In this document: one piece after another, positions 53,154-62,551 of the stretch
How positions within the stretch are numbered: the stretch's first letter is position 1
Layout of the letters: the number at the start of each line of letters is the position of its first letter
Assembly: GCF_000819445.1 (NCBI RefSeq)
Contig: NZ_CP005286.1
Coordinates: 2,480,001 to 2,544,000, forward strand
Origin: Corynebacterium humireducens NBRC 106098 = DSM 45392
GTDB lineage: Bacteria; Actinomycetota; Actinomycetes; Mycobacteriales; Mycobacteriaceae
DNA length: 64,000 nucleotides
Direction: 5' to 3'
Made by a program: the position numbers and the translations under genes
The notes under the pieces: model-generated
Database searches by the model: none
The model's input: the letters and a program-made list of their open reading frames with translations, nothing else
Told to the model about the DNA's origin: nothing

Positions 53154-53990
53154 CTAGAACCAGCGCTCCAGCACCTGGGCCAGGCCGCCCTCGTCGTTGG
53201 TGCCGGTGGTGAAGTCCGCGACGTCCTTGACCGAGTCGCGGGCGTTGCCCATGGCCACGCCGGTGCCGGCCCAGGCGAGCATCTCGATGTCGTTGGGCAT
53301 GTCGCCGAACGCGATGACGTCCTCCCGGGCGATGCCGTGGAGGGTGGCCAGGGTGGAGACTCCCAGGGCCTTGGTCACGCCCGGGGCGGCGACCTCGAGG
53401 AGCCCCTCGTTCATGGAGAAGGTGACGTGGGCGACGTCCGGGTCGATGAACGGTGCGACCAGGTCGAACATCTCGGGGGCGGTGAGCTGCTCGTGGCGGA
53501 GGATCATCTTCACGGCGGGCTGGCTGATGACCTCGTGTTCGGGGGCCACGCCGTAGCCCTGCTCCTCCCAGGTGTGGAGGTAGCCCGGGGAGATGACGAA
53601 CATCTCCTCCTCGGGGTCGAAGGCGGACCGGCCGACGCGTTCGCAGCCGATGGCGATGCCGCCGACCTCGTGGAACGCCTCCTTGGACAGCTCGAGGACC
53701 TCGGCCATGGTCTCCGGGGTCAGTGCGTGGGTGGCCAGGACCCGGTCGTTGGCGGAGTCGTAGACGACGGCGCCGTTGGAGGTCACGCAGACGGGGCGGA
53801 TGGGCAGCTGGTCGAGGACGGGGAAGATCCACCGGTGGGGGCGCCCGGTGGCGAGGGCGACCTCGGTGCCGGCCTGCACGGCACGGACGATGACGTCGCG
53901 TACGCGGGGGATGATGCGGTCCTGCGAGTTGATGAGCGTGCCGTCAACGTCGCTGGCCACGAGCCTGGGGGCAGGTCCGGGGGTCTGCAT
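53154..53990 (-). CDS. Cof-type HAD hydrolase, Rv3813c-like
   Basis: A 278-residue HAD phosphatase of the Cof/C2B type. Motif I is S-D-V-D-G-T-L-I-N (nucleophile and general acid Asp), motif II T-G-R-P, and the last motif is F-G-D-M-P-N-D-I-E-M-L. The cap domain lies between ~90 and 190. It is cytosolic and probably cleaves a sugar phosphate or FMN-like substrate, which cannot be specified. It ends the minus-strand run serS, plsC, HAD; only 5 bp separate it from the acyltransferase gene. Confidence 0.92.
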   Translation of the reverse strand: MQTPGPAPRLVASDVDGTLINSQDRIIPRVRDVIVRAVQAGTEVALATGRPHRWIFPVLDQLPIRPVCVTSNGAVVYDSANDRVLATHALTPETMAEVLELSKEAFHEVGGIAIGCERVGRSAFDPEEEMFVISPGYLHTWEEQGYGVAPEHEVISQPAVKMILRHEQLTAPEMFDLVAPFIDPDVAHVTFSMNEGLLEVAAPGVTKALGVSTLATLHGIAREDVIAFGDMPNDIEMLAWAGTGVAMGNARDSVKDVADFTTGTNDEGGLAQVLERWF

Positions 53991-53995
53991 GGGTC

Positions 53996-54934
53996 CTATC
54001 TCCTGAGTTTTTCCTTCACCTGGTCGATGAAGGTCCGTGCGTTGCCGAGGATGGCGTCGGCACGTTTGTCGAGTTTGGCGGAGGCCTTGGCCTCCTTCTT
54101 GGCTGCCCTGGCGGCGCGGTCCTCGGTGTCGATGCGGTGGGCGTCGGCAAGCGTGGGGGCGCTGCCGCCGGCGGCGTTGGGGATCCAGTACTCGCCGGCC
54201 GGGAACGGGCCGTAGGCGCGGTCGTAGTCGTCGCGGACGCGGTCGAGGAGGATCTGCATGGCGTCCTTGAGGCGCTGGATCGCGACGTCCGGGTCACCGC
54301 CGGGGTCGACGGGCTCGCCGACGCGGATGAACACCGGGGTGTTGGTACGGCCGAGGCGCTTGGGGTGGTCCTTGGTCCAGATGCGCTGGGAACCCCAGAT
54401 GACCACGGGGATGAGCGGCACGTCGGCCTCGTCCGCGATGCGGGCCGCGCCGTTCTTGAAGTCCTTGAGCTCGAAGGACCGCGAGATCGTCGCCTCCGGG
54501 AAGATGCCCACGAGCTGTCCCTCGCGGAGACGGGAGACGGCCTCCTCGCGGGAGGCGGCGCCGGCGGCGCGGTTGACCTGGAGGTGCTTCATGGCGCGCA
54601 TGAGGGGGCCGACGACGGGGGTGTCGAAGATCTCCTTCTTCGCCATGAACCGCACCAGGCGGCGGCCGCGGAGGTGCGCGGGGATGCCGCCGAAGATGAA
54701 GTCGTAGTAGCCGGTGTGGTTGACGGCCAGCAGGGCCGGCCCGTCCACGGGGATGTTCTCCGCACCGAAGACCGTCAGCCTGATCCCCTGCGCCTTCATC
54801 AGCGCCTTCGCGACGGGGATGATGATCCGGTTGTACGGGCTCTCCTTCCCCTCGACCGGGTGGCTGGGGACGTCGGGCAGGTCAGCGGGGACGTAAAATC
54901 CCCGGCTCTTGCGGAAACGTGGGTTGGCGGCCAT
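53996..54934 (-). CDS. PlsC-type 1-acylglycerol-3-phosphate acyltransferase, Rv3814c-3816c-like
   Basis: Transfers an acyl chain to lysophosphatidic acid or a related lipid at the inner membrane. The ATG at 54934 gives 312 residues with the family motifs N-H-T-G-Y-Y-D (HxxxxD) at ~70, a middle R-F-M-A-K-K-E, and F-P-E-A-T-I-S-R-S at ~145. A soluble, Ala/Lys-rich tail follows. M. tuberculosis has three such genes here; this window has one. It lies 11 bp after serS and is probably cotranscribed with it. Confidence 0.9.
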   Translation of the reverse strand: MAANPRFRKSRGFYVPADLPDVPSHPVEGKESPYNRIIIPVAKALMKAQGIRLTVFGAENIPVDGPALLAVNHTGYYDFIFGGIPAHLRGRRLVRFMAKKEIFDTPVVGPLMRAMKHLQVNRAAGAASREEAVSRLREGQLVGIFPEATISRSFELKDFKNGAARIADEADVPLIPVVIWGSQRIWTKDHPKRLGRTNTPVFIRVGEPVDPGGDPDVAIQRLKDAMQILLDRVRDDYDRAYGPFPAGEYWIPNAAGGSAPTLADAHRIDTEDRAARAAKKEAKASAKLDKRADAILGNARTFIDQVKEKLRR

Positions 54935-54945
54935 GGTGTTCTCCC

Positions 54946-56205
54946 CTACTTCTTGGGCTCGAGGACATCCTTGCCCACGAACGGGCGCAGCGCCTCCGGA
55001 ACGACGACGGAGCCGTCGGCCTGCTGGTTGTTCTCCAGGATGGCGACGAGCCAGCGGGTCGTGGCGAGGGTGCCGTTGAGGGTCGCGGCGATCTGGGCCT
55101 TGCCGTTCTCGTCGCGGTAGCGGGTCTGCAGGCGGCGGCCCTGGAAGGTGGTGCAGTTCGAGGTGGAGGTGAGCTCGCGGTAGGTGTTCTGGGTCGGGAT
55201 CCAGGCCTCGGTGTCGAACTTGCGGGCGGCGGACTGACCGAGGTCGCCGCCGGCGATGTCGATGATGCGGTAGGGGACCTCGACGGCGGAGAGCATCTCG
55301 CGCTCCATGTCCAGCAGCGCCTGGTGCTGCGCGACGGCGTCCTCCGGCTTGCAGTAGACGAACATCTCGAGCTTGTCGAACTGGTGGACGCGGATGATGC
55401 CGCGGGTGTCCTTGCCGTAGGAGCCGGCCTCGCGACGGAAGCACGAGGACCAGCCGGTGTACTTCACCGGCCCCTGGGACAGGTCGATGATCTCGTCCTT
55501 GTGGTAGCCGGCCAGGGCGACCTCGGAGGTGCCGACCAGGTAGAGGTCGTCGCGCTCGAGGTAGTAGACCTCGTCGGCGTGCTCGCCGAGGAAGCCGGTG
55601 CCCTGCATGATCTCGGGGCGCACGAGCACCGGGGGGATCATGAGCTGGAAGCCGGCCTCGCGGGCCTTCTGCGCGGCGAGCATCATCATGCCGAGCTGCA
55701 GGAACGCGCCGTCGCCGGTGAGGTAGTAGAAGCGGGCGCCGCCGACCTTGGTGCCGCGCTCCATGTCGATGAGACCCAGGGAGGTGCCGAGCTCGAGGTG
55801 GTCCTTCGGCTCGAAGTCGAACTCGCGGGGCTCGCCGACGTGCTCGAGGATGACGAAGTCGTCCTCCCCGCCGGCGGGGGCGCCCTCGACGATGTTGGAC
55901 AGCTGCATCTGCAGTGCGTGGACCCGGTCCTCGGCGGCCTTCTGGGCCTCCTCGGCGTCCCGGACCCTGGCCTTAAGCTCGTCCGCACCCTGGAGGAGGG
56001 ACGGGCGCTCCTCCGGCGAGGCCTGGCCGATCGTCCTGCCGAAGGCCTTCTGCTCGCCGCGCAGGGCGTCGGCGGCGGAGATGGCGGCGCGGCGCTCCTC
56101 GTCGGCGGCGATGAGCCGGTCAACGAGCTGGGGGTCCTCGCCTCGGTTGAGCTGGGAGGCGCGGACGACGTCGGGGTTCTCGCGGAGGAATCTGAGATCA
56201 ATCAC
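54946..56205 (-). CDS. serS: seryl-tRNA synthetase
   Basis: Charges tRNA-Ser. 419 residues: N-terminal coiled-coil arm (~25-100) and class II catalytic domain with motif 2 ([21 protein letters not shown]), T-S-N-C-T-T-F-Q and motif 3 (N-G-T-L-A-T-T-R). A GTG at 56205 starts I-D-L-R-F-L-R-E-N. It is divergent from farR, and the 117-bp gap holds the farR operator. Confidence 0.96.
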   Translation of the reverse strand: MIDLRFLRENPDVVRASQLNRGEDPQLVDRLIAADEERRAAISAADALRGEQKAFGRTIGQASPEERPSLLQGADELKARVRDAEEAQKAAEDRVHALQMQLSNIVEGAPAGGEDDFVILEHVGEPREFDFEPKDHLELGTSLGLIDMERGTKVGGARFYYLTGDGAFLQLGMMMLAAQKAREAGFQLMIPPVLVRPEIMQGTGFLGEHADEVYYLERDDLYLVGTSEVALAGYHKDEIIDLSQGPVKYTGWSSCFRREAGSYGKDTRGIIRVHQFDKLEMFVYCKPEDAVAQHQALLDMEREMLSAVEVPYRIIDIAGGDLGQSAARKFDTEAWIPTQNTYRELTSTSNCTTFQGRRLQTRYRDENGKAQIAATLNGTLATTRWLVAILENNQQADGSVVVPEALRPFVGKDVLEPKK

Positions 56206-56288
56206 GAATATGAGCCTACCGCGCGGGCCGGTGAGTCGGGCCGCGACCTGCGCAGAGGGCGTGACCATCACGACAGCCCGATTCCGGG

Positions 56289-56322
56289 CACTGGTCATAA
56301 CCAGTGGACTAGAATGAGCGGC
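56289..56322 (+). promoter_or_regulatory. farR promoter with DasR-like operator
   Basis: CACTGGT-CATA-ACCAGTG (56289-56306) is a perfect 7-bp inverted repeat. Its core ACTGGTCATAACCAGT closely resembles the ACTGGTCTAGACCACT site of DasR, a GntR/HutC regulator. TAGAAT (56310-56315) is the -10 box, and the ATG at 56323 lies 7 bases on, so the transcript is leaderless. The operator covers the region just upstream of -10, which fits autorepression. Confidence 0.65.
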
Positions 56323-57102
56323 ATGGCTTCTGCACCGCGGAATCTCCGCCTTCCCCAGTTGCCCGCCACGAGGATCACGGACGGGCCGAAGCCCAAGCAC
56401 GCGCAGCTGCGGGCGATCCTGGAGGAGATGTGCGACACCCAGCTGCACCCCGGCGACCTCCTGCCGGGCGAGCGCGTCCTGGAGGAGACCTACGGCGTCT
56501 CCCGGATCACGGTGCGCCGGGCGATCGGTGACCTGGTGGCCAGCGGCCGTCTGCGGCGGGCCCGCGGCAAGGGCACGTTCGTGGCCCCGAATCCGCTGGT
56601 GTCGCGCCTGAATCTGGCGTCCTTCAGCTCCGAGATGGAGGCGCAGGACGTGACGGCGACGTCGAAGATCCTGCTCTCGGAACGCGCCCCGGCCCCGCCG
56701 GAGGTGAGCGAGTTCTTCGATTCCCCGCCCGGGACGGCGCACACGCACCTGCGGCGCCTGCGCCTGGGCGACGGGGAGCCCTACTCCATCGACGACGGCT
56801 GGTACAACGCCGTGCACGTGCCGGGGCTGCTGGAGAACGACGTGTACAACTCGGTGTACTCGATCCTGGAGAAGGACTACCGCGTCCCCGTCACCGAGGC
56901 CGATCAGGTGGTCACCGCGGTCAGCGCCGACGAGCAGGAGGCGATGCTTCTCGACGTCCCACCCGGCACCGCCCTCCTGCGCATCGTCCGGTACTCCCGT
57001 TCGGGTTCGCTCCCGGTGGAGTGGTGCTCCTCGGTGTACCGCACCGACCGGTACCGCCTGAACACCCGCGTCACACGTGTGTCGGACCGGCCGCGCGAGT
57101 AG
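56323..57102 (+). CDS. farR: GntR-family regulator of the HutC/FarR subgroup
   Basis: A 259-residue repressor: winged helix (~20-90) with [25 protein letters not shown] and a UTRA ligand-binding domain (~105-255). In C. glutamicum the HutC-type regulator next to serS is FarR (cg3202), which takes part in gdh and amino-acid metabolism control. The identity is inferred from domain type plus position. The ATG at 56323 was chosen because it is 7 bases after the -10 box; ATG 56314 overlaps that box. The septum-formation gene follows 12 bp downstream with its own -10. Confidence 0.85.
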   Translation: MASAPRNLRLPQLPATRITDGPKPKHAQLRAILEEMCDTQLHPGDLLPGERVLEETYGVSRITVRRAIGDLVASGRLRRARGKGTFVAPNPLVSRLNLASFSSEMEAQDVTATSKILLSERAPAPPEVSEFFDSPPGTAHTHLRRLRLGDGEPYSIDDGWYNAVHVPGLLENDVYNSVYSILEKDYRVPVTEADQVVTAVSADEQEAMLLDVPPGTALLRIVRYSRSGSLPVEWCSSVYRTDRYRLNTRVTRVSDRPRE

Positions 57103-57114
57103 GATCAGGGGATT

Positions 57115-58158
57115 ATGACGACACGATCCGCACGTTCCGCGGCGGCAGTGCGCACCGGACTGGTGGCTGCACTCGCCGCCGCCGTCGCTGTCGGTTCCTA
57201 CAGCTACTTCTCCGATGCCGCGACGACGGGCGCGGCGGCGGGCGGGGACACGACGTCCAGCCCGTCGCGGGACAACGGCGGCAACGGTGACTCCAACGGC
57301 ACCTCCAGCTCGGTGGCCCCCTTCACCACCGCCGACGTCGGGGCGTGTCTGACCTGGGACATCGCCGCGGACGGCACGGTGAGCAACTTCCAGCAGGCCT
57401 CCTGCGAGGGGCAGCACCGTTTCGAGGTCTCCGCCCGCGAGAACCTCGCGACCTACCCGTCCTCGGAGTTCGGCCGCAACGCCCCGATGCCGGACCTGAC
57501 CCGCCAGGCGCAGCTGCGCGAGGAGCTGTGCCAGTCCCCCACCCTGCGTTACCTGGGTGGGCGTTTCGATCCCGTCGGCCGGTACTCGATCGCCCCGATT
57601 CTCCCGCCTGCGGAGGCCTGGGCGGCGGGCGACCGCACGATGCTGTGCGGCGTCCAGTCCACCGACGCCTCGGGCGTGCCGCTGCTGACCACGGGTGCCG
57701 CGGCGGAGCAGGACCAGGCCGTGGTCGCGCAGCCGGGTGAGTGCGTGTTCGTCGACGACTCCCGGTCCCTGCGTCTGGTCGACTGCGCGGAGAACCACCA
57801 CCTGGAGACCACGTCGATCGTGGACCTCGCGCCGGTGTTCCCGGAGGGCACCCCGAGCGTGGAGGACCAGGACCGTCACCTGCAGGAGGTGTGCACCCAG
57901 GCCGCGATCGACTACCTCGACGGCGAGGAGAACCTCTACCAGTCGACGCTGCAGCCCTACTGGGGCACGCTCGGCCAGGCCTCGTGGATCGGTGGTTCGC
58001 GCTCGGTGAACTGCTCGCTGTTCCACGTCAATGAGGCCGGTGGCTTCGCCAACCTCAACGGCACGGCGAAGGGCGGCCGGGAGGCCCTGCTCATCGACGG
58101 CCACCCGCCCGCCGAGCAGCCGCCCCGTAACCCCCTGCGGGAGCAGCCGGTACCGTAG
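57115..58158 (+). CDS. septum-formation family secreted protein, Rv3835-like
   Basis: A 347-residue protein with an N-terminal helix (~15-32), a Gly/Ser/Asn-rich linker to ~62 and two septum-formation (PF13845-type) domains, ~65-190 and ~195-320. Each has cysteines in the pattern [17 protein letters not shown] and [16 protein letters not shown]. The function is unproven. A TAGGAT -10 box (57100-57105) overlaps the farR stop, so a separate leaderless-type transcript is possible. It neighbours serS and the HEVGH metallopeptidase as Rv3835 and Rv3836 do. Confidence 0.85.
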   Translation: MTTRSARSAAAVRTGLVAALAAAVAVGSYSYFSDAATTGAAAGGDTTSSPSRDNGGNGDSNGTSSSVAPFTTADVGACLTWDIAADGTVSNFQQASCEGQHRFEVSARENLATYPSSEFGRNAPMPDLTRQAQLREELCQSPTLRYLGGRFDPVGRYSIAPILPPAEAWAAGDRTMLCGVQSTDASGVPLLTTGAAAEQDQAVVAQPGECVFVDDSRSLRLVDCAENHHLETTSIVDLAPVFPEGTPSVEDQDRHLQEVCTQAAIDYLDGEENLYQSTLQPYWGTLGQASWIGGSRSVNCSLFHVNEAGGFANLNGTAKGGREALLIDGHPPAEQPPRNPLREQPVP

Positions 58159-58163
58159 TCGCC

Positions 58164-58511
58164 ATGGTGGATGTCAGCGATGAGGACTTCGACGAGATGG
58201 TCAACGACGCCCTCGACCAGATTCCCGACGAGTTCGCCCGGCAGCTGCGCAACGTGGCGATCCAGGTCGCGGACTACAACGAGGAGCACCCCAGCTACCT
58301 GGGGCTCTACGTCGGGGTGGCGCTGCCGGAGCGCACGCACCACCACTCCGGTTTCCTGCCGGACGCGATCTTCATCTACCGGGAGTCCCTCAAGCGTTAC
58401 GCGCACTCCGAGGAGGATCTGCGCGAGCAGGTGAAGGTGACCGTCTTCCATGAGGTCGGCCACTACTTCGGGCTCGAGGAGGAGGACCTCGAGCGTCTCG
58501 GCTGGGGCTGA
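58164..58511 (+). CDS. small zinc metallopeptidase, Rv3836-like
   Basis: A 115-residue cytosolic protein of the zincin-like (MtpA, PF06262) family. The zinc site is [10 protein letters not shown], with the downstream acidic E-E-E-D-L-E. The rest has [12 protein letters not shown] and F-I-Y-R-E-S as in the family. It lies 5 bp after the septum-formation gene. Substrate unknown. It is short but complete, without signal peptide. Confidence 0.9.
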   Translation: MVDVSDEDFDEMVNDALDQIPDEFARQLRNVAIQVADYNEEHPSYLGLYVGVALPERTHHHSGFLPDAIFIYRESLKRYAHSEEDLREQVKVTVFHEVGHYFGLEEEDLERLGWG

Positions 58512-58515
58512 GTCC

Positions 58516-59202
58516 CTAGATCTGGTGGTCCAGGTCCGCCCAGCGCACGAGCTTCCACTCGCCGAAGGGCCGGTCGTCGGGCTCCAGGACGATGAAGCGG
58601 CAGTTGCCCAGGTAGCCGGCGAAGGCGTAGTCGGGGTCGACGCTGGCGGCGTGCGCCGCCATGGTGCGGATCGCCGCGCCGTGGCTGACCACGAGGACGT
58701 CCTTCTTGGCGCCGTCGGCCAGGTGCTGCAGGGCGAGGTTCTCCATGACGGGCCGGTAGCGGTCCATGAGCTGCAGGTACGTCTCCCCGCCGGGGATGCG
58801 GGCGTTCGCGTCGGAGTGCAGCCAGCCGCGCAGGGCGGTGGCGTAGGAGCGGTGCGAGTCGTCGTCGGAGAGCATCTCGTGGTCGCCGGCGTAGATCTCG
58901 TGGAGTCCGACCTCCACGTCGATGGCCATCTCGCGTTCGCGCAGGCCGGCGGTCTGCTCGAAGGCGGTCATGGCGAGCAGGGCGGTCTGCTGGGCGCGCA
59001 GCGCCACGGAGCTGACCACCGCGCCGAGGCGGCCGGCGGACCCGCCCCCGGCCTCGCAGTACTCGACGAGTTCGACGCCGACGTTCCAGGCCTGGTTGCG
59101 GCCGGTGTCGGTGAGCTCGGCGCCCGGGGGACGGGTGTCGAGCTTGCGGGCGACGTTGCTGTGCGTCTGACCGTGGCGCAGAAGAATCAGACGACCGTTC
59201 AC
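58516..59202 (-). CDS. histidine phosphatase (phosphoglycerate mutase family), Rv3837c-like
   Basis: A 228-residue enzyme with L-I-L-L-R-H-G-Q-T-H-S-N (catalytic His11), the second Arg/Glu region V-G-L-H-E-I-Y-A-G-D-H and V-S-H-G-A-A-I-R (second catalytic His). The GTG at 59202 overlaps the pheA stop by 4 bp, so the two are coupled. It is probably a broad phosphatase rather than glycolytic mutase, because the canonical mutase insertions are missing. In M. tuberculosis Rv3837c lies after pheA (Rv3838c) in the same order. Confidence 0.9.
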   Translation of the reverse strand: MNGRLILLRHGQTHSNVARKLDTRPPGAELTDTGRNQAWNVGVELVEYCEAGGGSAGRLGAVVSSVALRAQQTALLAMTAFEQTAGLREREMAIDVEVGLHEIYAGDHEMLSDDDSHRSYATALRGWLHSDANARIPGGETYLQLMDRYRPVMENLALQHLADGAKKDVLVVSHGAAIRTMAAHAASVDPDYAFAGYLGNCRFIVLEPDDRPFGEWKLVRWADLDHQI

Positions 59203-60146
59203 GGGAGATCCTTTCCGTCGCGGGCGGCCCGCACCCAGTCGGTGGCGCGTTGCAGCCGGGCCTGGTCGGCCTCGAGGGCGTCCTCGCGGCCGTCGCGGCC
59301 CGGGGTGGGCCAGGAACCGAGGTAGGTGATGTCCTCGGCGCGCAGCCACAGGGCCCGCAGGGCCTCGGCGAGCGGGATGTCGTCGATGTGGCCGACGAGG
59401 TCGACGTAGAAGTGGTAGGTGCCGAAGACCTTGCGCGTCGGGCGGGACTCGATGCGGCTCATGTCCACGCCGCGGAGGGAGAACTCGGTGAGCGCGGCGA
59501 CGAGGGTGCCGGGTTCGTTGGGCAGGGTGAACACGACGGTGGTCTGGTCGGTGCCGGTGCGTGGTGTGGGCACGCCGCGGGGGCCGACGACGACGAAACG
59601 GGTGCGGGCGCCGGCCATGTCGGCGACCTCCTTCGCCACCACGTCGAGCCCGAAGAGGACGGCGGCGCGGTCGGGGGCGGCGGCGGCGTCGGCACGCCCC
59701 TCGGCGACGGCCTGGGCGGCCGCGGCGTTGGAGGAGGCAGGGACGAACTGGGCGTCGGGGAGGTGCTGTGCCAGCCACTGACGGACCTGCTGGTGGGCGA
59801 CGGGGTGCGTCGTGAAGGTCCTGACGTCGGACAGTTCCGTACCGGGGCGCAGCATGATGGAGAAGGCGATCTCGATCTCCAGCTCGTGGTAGATCTGCAC
59901 GCCGCCGGCCTCGACGAGGGCGTCGAAGGTGGAGGTCACGGCGCCGTCGACGGAGTTCTCGATGGCCACGCACGCGAACTGGGCGCGTCCCCCGCGCACC
60001 GCGTCGAGGGCCTCGCGCGGGGAGTTGACGGGGAGCTGTTCGACCTCGCCGTCCCCGAAGGCACCCTGGTCCTGGAAACGGATGAGGGCGGCCTCCGTGA
60101 AGGTGCCGGCGGGGCCGAGATACGCGACAGTGGTGGGTGCGGTCAT
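59199..60146 (-). CDS. pheA: prephenate dehydratase
   Basis: Makes phenylpyruvate from prephenate for phenylalanine synthesis. 315 residues: catalytic domain (1-~190) with Y-L-G-P-A-G-T-F-T-E-A-A, I-E-N-S-V-D-G-A-V and G-A-R-T-R-F (TRF motif), then an ACT domain (~200-285) with the Phe-binding E-S-R-P motif, so feedback inhibition is likely. The ATG at 60146 is 8 bases after a TAGGCT -10 (minus strand, 60159-60154). Divergent from the amidase gene 34 bp away. Confidence 0.95.
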   Translation of the reverse strand: MTAPTTVAYLGPAGTFTEAALIRFQDQGAFGDGEVEQLPVNSPREALDAVRGGRAQFACVAIENSVDGAVTSTFDALVEAGGVQIYHELEIEIAFSIMLRPGTELSDVRTFTTHPVAHQQVRQWLAQHLPDAQFVPASSNAAAAQAVAEGRADAAAAPDRAAVLFGLDVVAKEVADMAGARTRFVVVGPRGVPTPRTGTDQTTVVFTLPNEPGTLVAALTEFSLRGVDMSRIESRPTRKVFGTYHFYVDLVGHIDDIPLAEALRALWLRAEDITYLGSWPTPGRDGREDALEADQARLQRATDWVRAARDGKDLP

Positions 60147-60180
60147 GGATGACAGCCTATCCAGTCGTATTCTGGTCTGC
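60147..60180. promoter_or_regulatory. 34-bp divergent promoter, two leaderless starts
   Basis: TATTCT (60168-60173) lies 7 bases before the amidase ATG (60181). TAGGCT (minus strand, 60159-60154) lies 7 bases before the pheA ATG (60146). The two -10 boxes are back to back with 8 bp between, so each -35 lies inside the other coding sequence. Confidence 0.55.
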
Positions 60181-61407
60181 ATGACCCTGTCCCTGCCTGC
60201 GCTCGCCGTCCAGCTGCGGTCCGGGGAGCGTTCGGCGGCGGAGTCCGTCGAGAAGCTCGCCGACCGCCTGCGTGCCCTGCGCCCCGCTGAACACGGCTTC
60301 TCCCATCTCGCCCTGGAGCAGGCGCATGACGCGGCGCAGCGGCTCGACCGGCTGCGTACCGCCGAGCGGGGGCGTCTCCACGGGCTGCTGCTGCCGGTCA
60401 AGGACCTCTCGCAGGTGGCGGGCATGCCGACGACCTTCGGGTCCGCGCACCGCACCCGCCCGGCCGACACCACGGACACCCTGCCGGCGGCGTTGCTGGC
60501 GCAGGGGGCGCTCATCCCGGGCAAGTCGCACACCGCGGAGCTGGGGTTGATGATCTACACGGAGCCGCCGGGGTTCACCGCGCCTGACAACCCCCTCTGG
60601 CCGGGGCGCACGCCGGCGGGTTCCTCGGGTGGGGCGGCGGCGCTAGTGGCCCGTGGTGTGCTGCCCGCCGCGCACGCCTCCGACGGCGGCGGGTCGATCC
60701 GCGTGCCGGCCGCCGCCTGCGGCGTCGTGGGTGTCAAACCCTCGGCGCCACGGTTGGCGGCGCAGGGTTTCATCACACGCTCACTTATCGACGCCACCTT
60801 CCTCCTCTCCCTCACCCCCTCCCCGGGGCATCGCCGGGTCGGCGTGCTCACCCAGCCGCTGTTCACCGGCGCGAACGTCGGGGAGGTGCATCTGCGGGCC
60901 GTCGCCGAGGCAGCGGCGCGGTTGGCGGCGGCGGGGCACGAGGTCGTGGAGGTCCACCCGTACCCGGACGCGGAGGTCACCTTCGAGGCCTTCCGCACGA
61001 TCTTCACCTCGAAGCTGGCGGGGCTGCCGGGTCCGGCGGAGGGACTCGTCGGTTGGCTGCGTGCCCACGGCCGGGCGGTCACGCGCACCCGCCTGGACCA
61101 GGCCAACCGGCACGCGGACGCCCTGCCGCGGCACCTTGCCGAGTACTGGGACGTCGATGCTCTTCTCACCCCGATGACCACGGATGATCCTCCGCCGATC
61201 GGGCACTTTGCGGCGATGGACCACGAGGAGAACTTCCTCGCACAGACCCGCTGGTCACCGTGGGGATCGCTGTTCAACATGACCGGCCGGGCGGCGGTGT
61301 CCGTGCCGTGGCCGGTGCCGGGCAGGCATCCCGTCGGCGTGCACCTGGGGTCGATCCGGCTTAACGACGGCGAGTTGATCGCCCTGGCGCAGGAGCTCCA
61401 CGAGTGA
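60181..61407 (+). CDS. amidase-signature family hydrolase
   Basis: A 408-residue amidase of the GatA/AS family. The Ser-cisSer-Lys triad is visible: P-V-K-D-L (Lys), the G-G-G-S-I-R motif and the Gly/Ser-rich P-A-G-S-S-G-G-A-A. It has no signal peptide. Amide substrate unknown; it is too short and isolated from gatC/gatB to be the tRNA amidotransferase subunit. The CPBP gene overlaps its stop by 4 bp, so they are coupled. Codons TCA and CTT at 60781-60786 are rare for the region (see findings). Confidence 0.9.
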   Translation: MTLSLPALAVQLRSGERSAAESVEKLADRLRALRPAEHGFSHLALEQAHDAAQRLDRLRTAERGRLHGLLLPVKDLSQVAGMPTTFGSAHRTRPADTTDTLPAALLAQGALIPGKSHTAELGLMIYTEPPGFTAPDNPLWPGRTPAGSSGGAAALVARGVLPAAHASDGGGSIRVPAAACGVVGVKPSAPRLAAQGFITRSLIDATFLLSLTPSPGHRRVGVLTQPLFTGANVGEVHLRAVAEAAARLAAAGHEVVEVHPYPDAEVTFEAFRTIFTSKLAGLPGPAEGLVGWLRAHGRAVTRTRLDQANRHADALPRHLAEYWDVDALLTPMTTDDPPPIGHFAAMDHEENFLAQTRWSPWGSLFNMTGRAAVSVPWPVPGRHPVGVHLGSIRLNDGELIALAQELHE

Positions 61408-62114
61408 CCCGCCAGCGCCTGTGGACGGAGATCCTCATTGTCCTGGCCGTCAGCTTCGGCGTCTCCGGGATCCGCGGGATCCTGAGACTCACCGACGCGC
61501 TCATCGACGCCCGCCCGCTGTCCGCGCAGCAGGTCGCCCTCCACCAGACCCTGTCGAATGCCTCGTGGATCGACCTCGGCCTGCAGCTGGCGTCGGCCAC
61601 CACGCTCTTCGCGTACGGCGCGCTGGCGTTGTTCCTCCTCGCCGGGCAGGTGCGGCTGCCGCGTCCCCGCTGGTCAGACCTGGGGTGGGGTGCCGGGCTC
61701 GCCGCGGTCATCGGCATCCCGGGGCTGGCCTTCTACGCCGCCGCTCTGCACCTGGGCCTGACCCGTGAGGTCGTCCCCACCACCCTGACTCACCCGTGGA
61801 CCGAGGTTCCGGTACTGCTGACCTGGTCTTTCGTCAACGCCTGGGGTGAGGAGATCGTCGTGGTCATGTACCTGCTCACACGCCTGCGGCAGCTCGGGTG
61901 GGGGCTGGCCGGAGCGCTGGCGTTCTCCAGCGTGCTCCGCGGCAGCTACCACCTGTACCAGGGGATCTCGGCGGGGTTCGGCAACATCCTCATGGGCGTG
62001 CTCTACGGCTGGTTCTTCTGGCGCACCGGCCGGGTGTGGCCGCTCATCATCGCGCACTTCCTCATCGACGCCGTCGCGTTCGTCGGTTACGCGATCCTGC
62101 TAAACCGGAACTGA
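61404..62114 (+). CDS. CPBP-family intramembrane protease
   Basis: A 236-residue membrane protein with about seven helices. The active-site motifs are W-G-E-E-I-V-V-V-M-Y (EE motif), S-V-L-R-G-S-Y-H-L-Y-Q-G (F/xxxR-like region with His) and I-I-A-H-F-L-I-D-A-V (HxxxD). These are the CAAX protease/bacteriocin-processing signatures. Substrate unknown. It begins at a GTG overlapping the amidase stop. This is the last gene before the AT-richer gap and the pilin gene. Confidence 0.88.
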   Translation: MTRQRLWTEILIVLAVSFGVSGIRGILRLTDALIDARPLSAQQVALHQTLSNASWIDLGLQLASATTLFAYGALALFLLAGQVRLPRPRWSDLGWGAGLAAVIGIPGLAFYAAALHLGLTREVVPTTLTHPWTEVPVLLTWSFVNAWGEEIVVVMYLLTRLRQLGWGLAGALAFSSVLRGSYHLYQGISAGFGNILMGVLYGWFFWRTGRVWPLIIAHFLIDAVAFVGYAILLNRN

Positions 62115-62551
62115 TTCTTTTAACCCTGAACTTTCCCACTGCAAAGGGCAAGGCTGCGCTATGTTCCGCATGATTTTTTGCTGAGAATTGTGTGCAGCGG
62201 GTTGCAAACTGTCTTTTTCGTGAACAAAGTCACAAATAGCGCCCTCACCTGCATGGGTGATAGGGGCTTCCACTGTCTGTGATCTGAAAGTTGCTGAGAT
62301 GTGACCGCTGACTCCCCCTGCTTCCACCCCCGAATCCAGGTAAAAGACAGCATTTCCGCAGCTCAATTCAACGCCATCCGCTTATGTGGGCGCAGGCTGT
62401 AAGTTCCCTTTTGATTCCCGGAATGAGTTCTCTATATTCAAAATTGTTCTGATATAGCAGGAACACAGCTCGATTGGTCCGCACACGTTGCCGAGACGAG
62501 CACTCAAGGCATACCGCGTGGCCCAAGCCCCTTCATACCCTGAGGATAGTT
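62115..62551. other. 437-bp AT-richer intergenic region before the pilin gene
   Basis: No gene with a credible start and Shine-Dalgarno was found on either strand. Base composition is visibly less GC-rich than the rest (e.g. GATTTTTTGCTG near 62172 and TATTCAAAATTG near 62435). TTGTTC (62443-62448) with TATAGC-like bases shortly after is a weak promoter candidate for the pilin. GAGGA lies just before the pilin ATG. The composition shift suggests that a transferred pilus island begins here. Confidence 0.6.
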
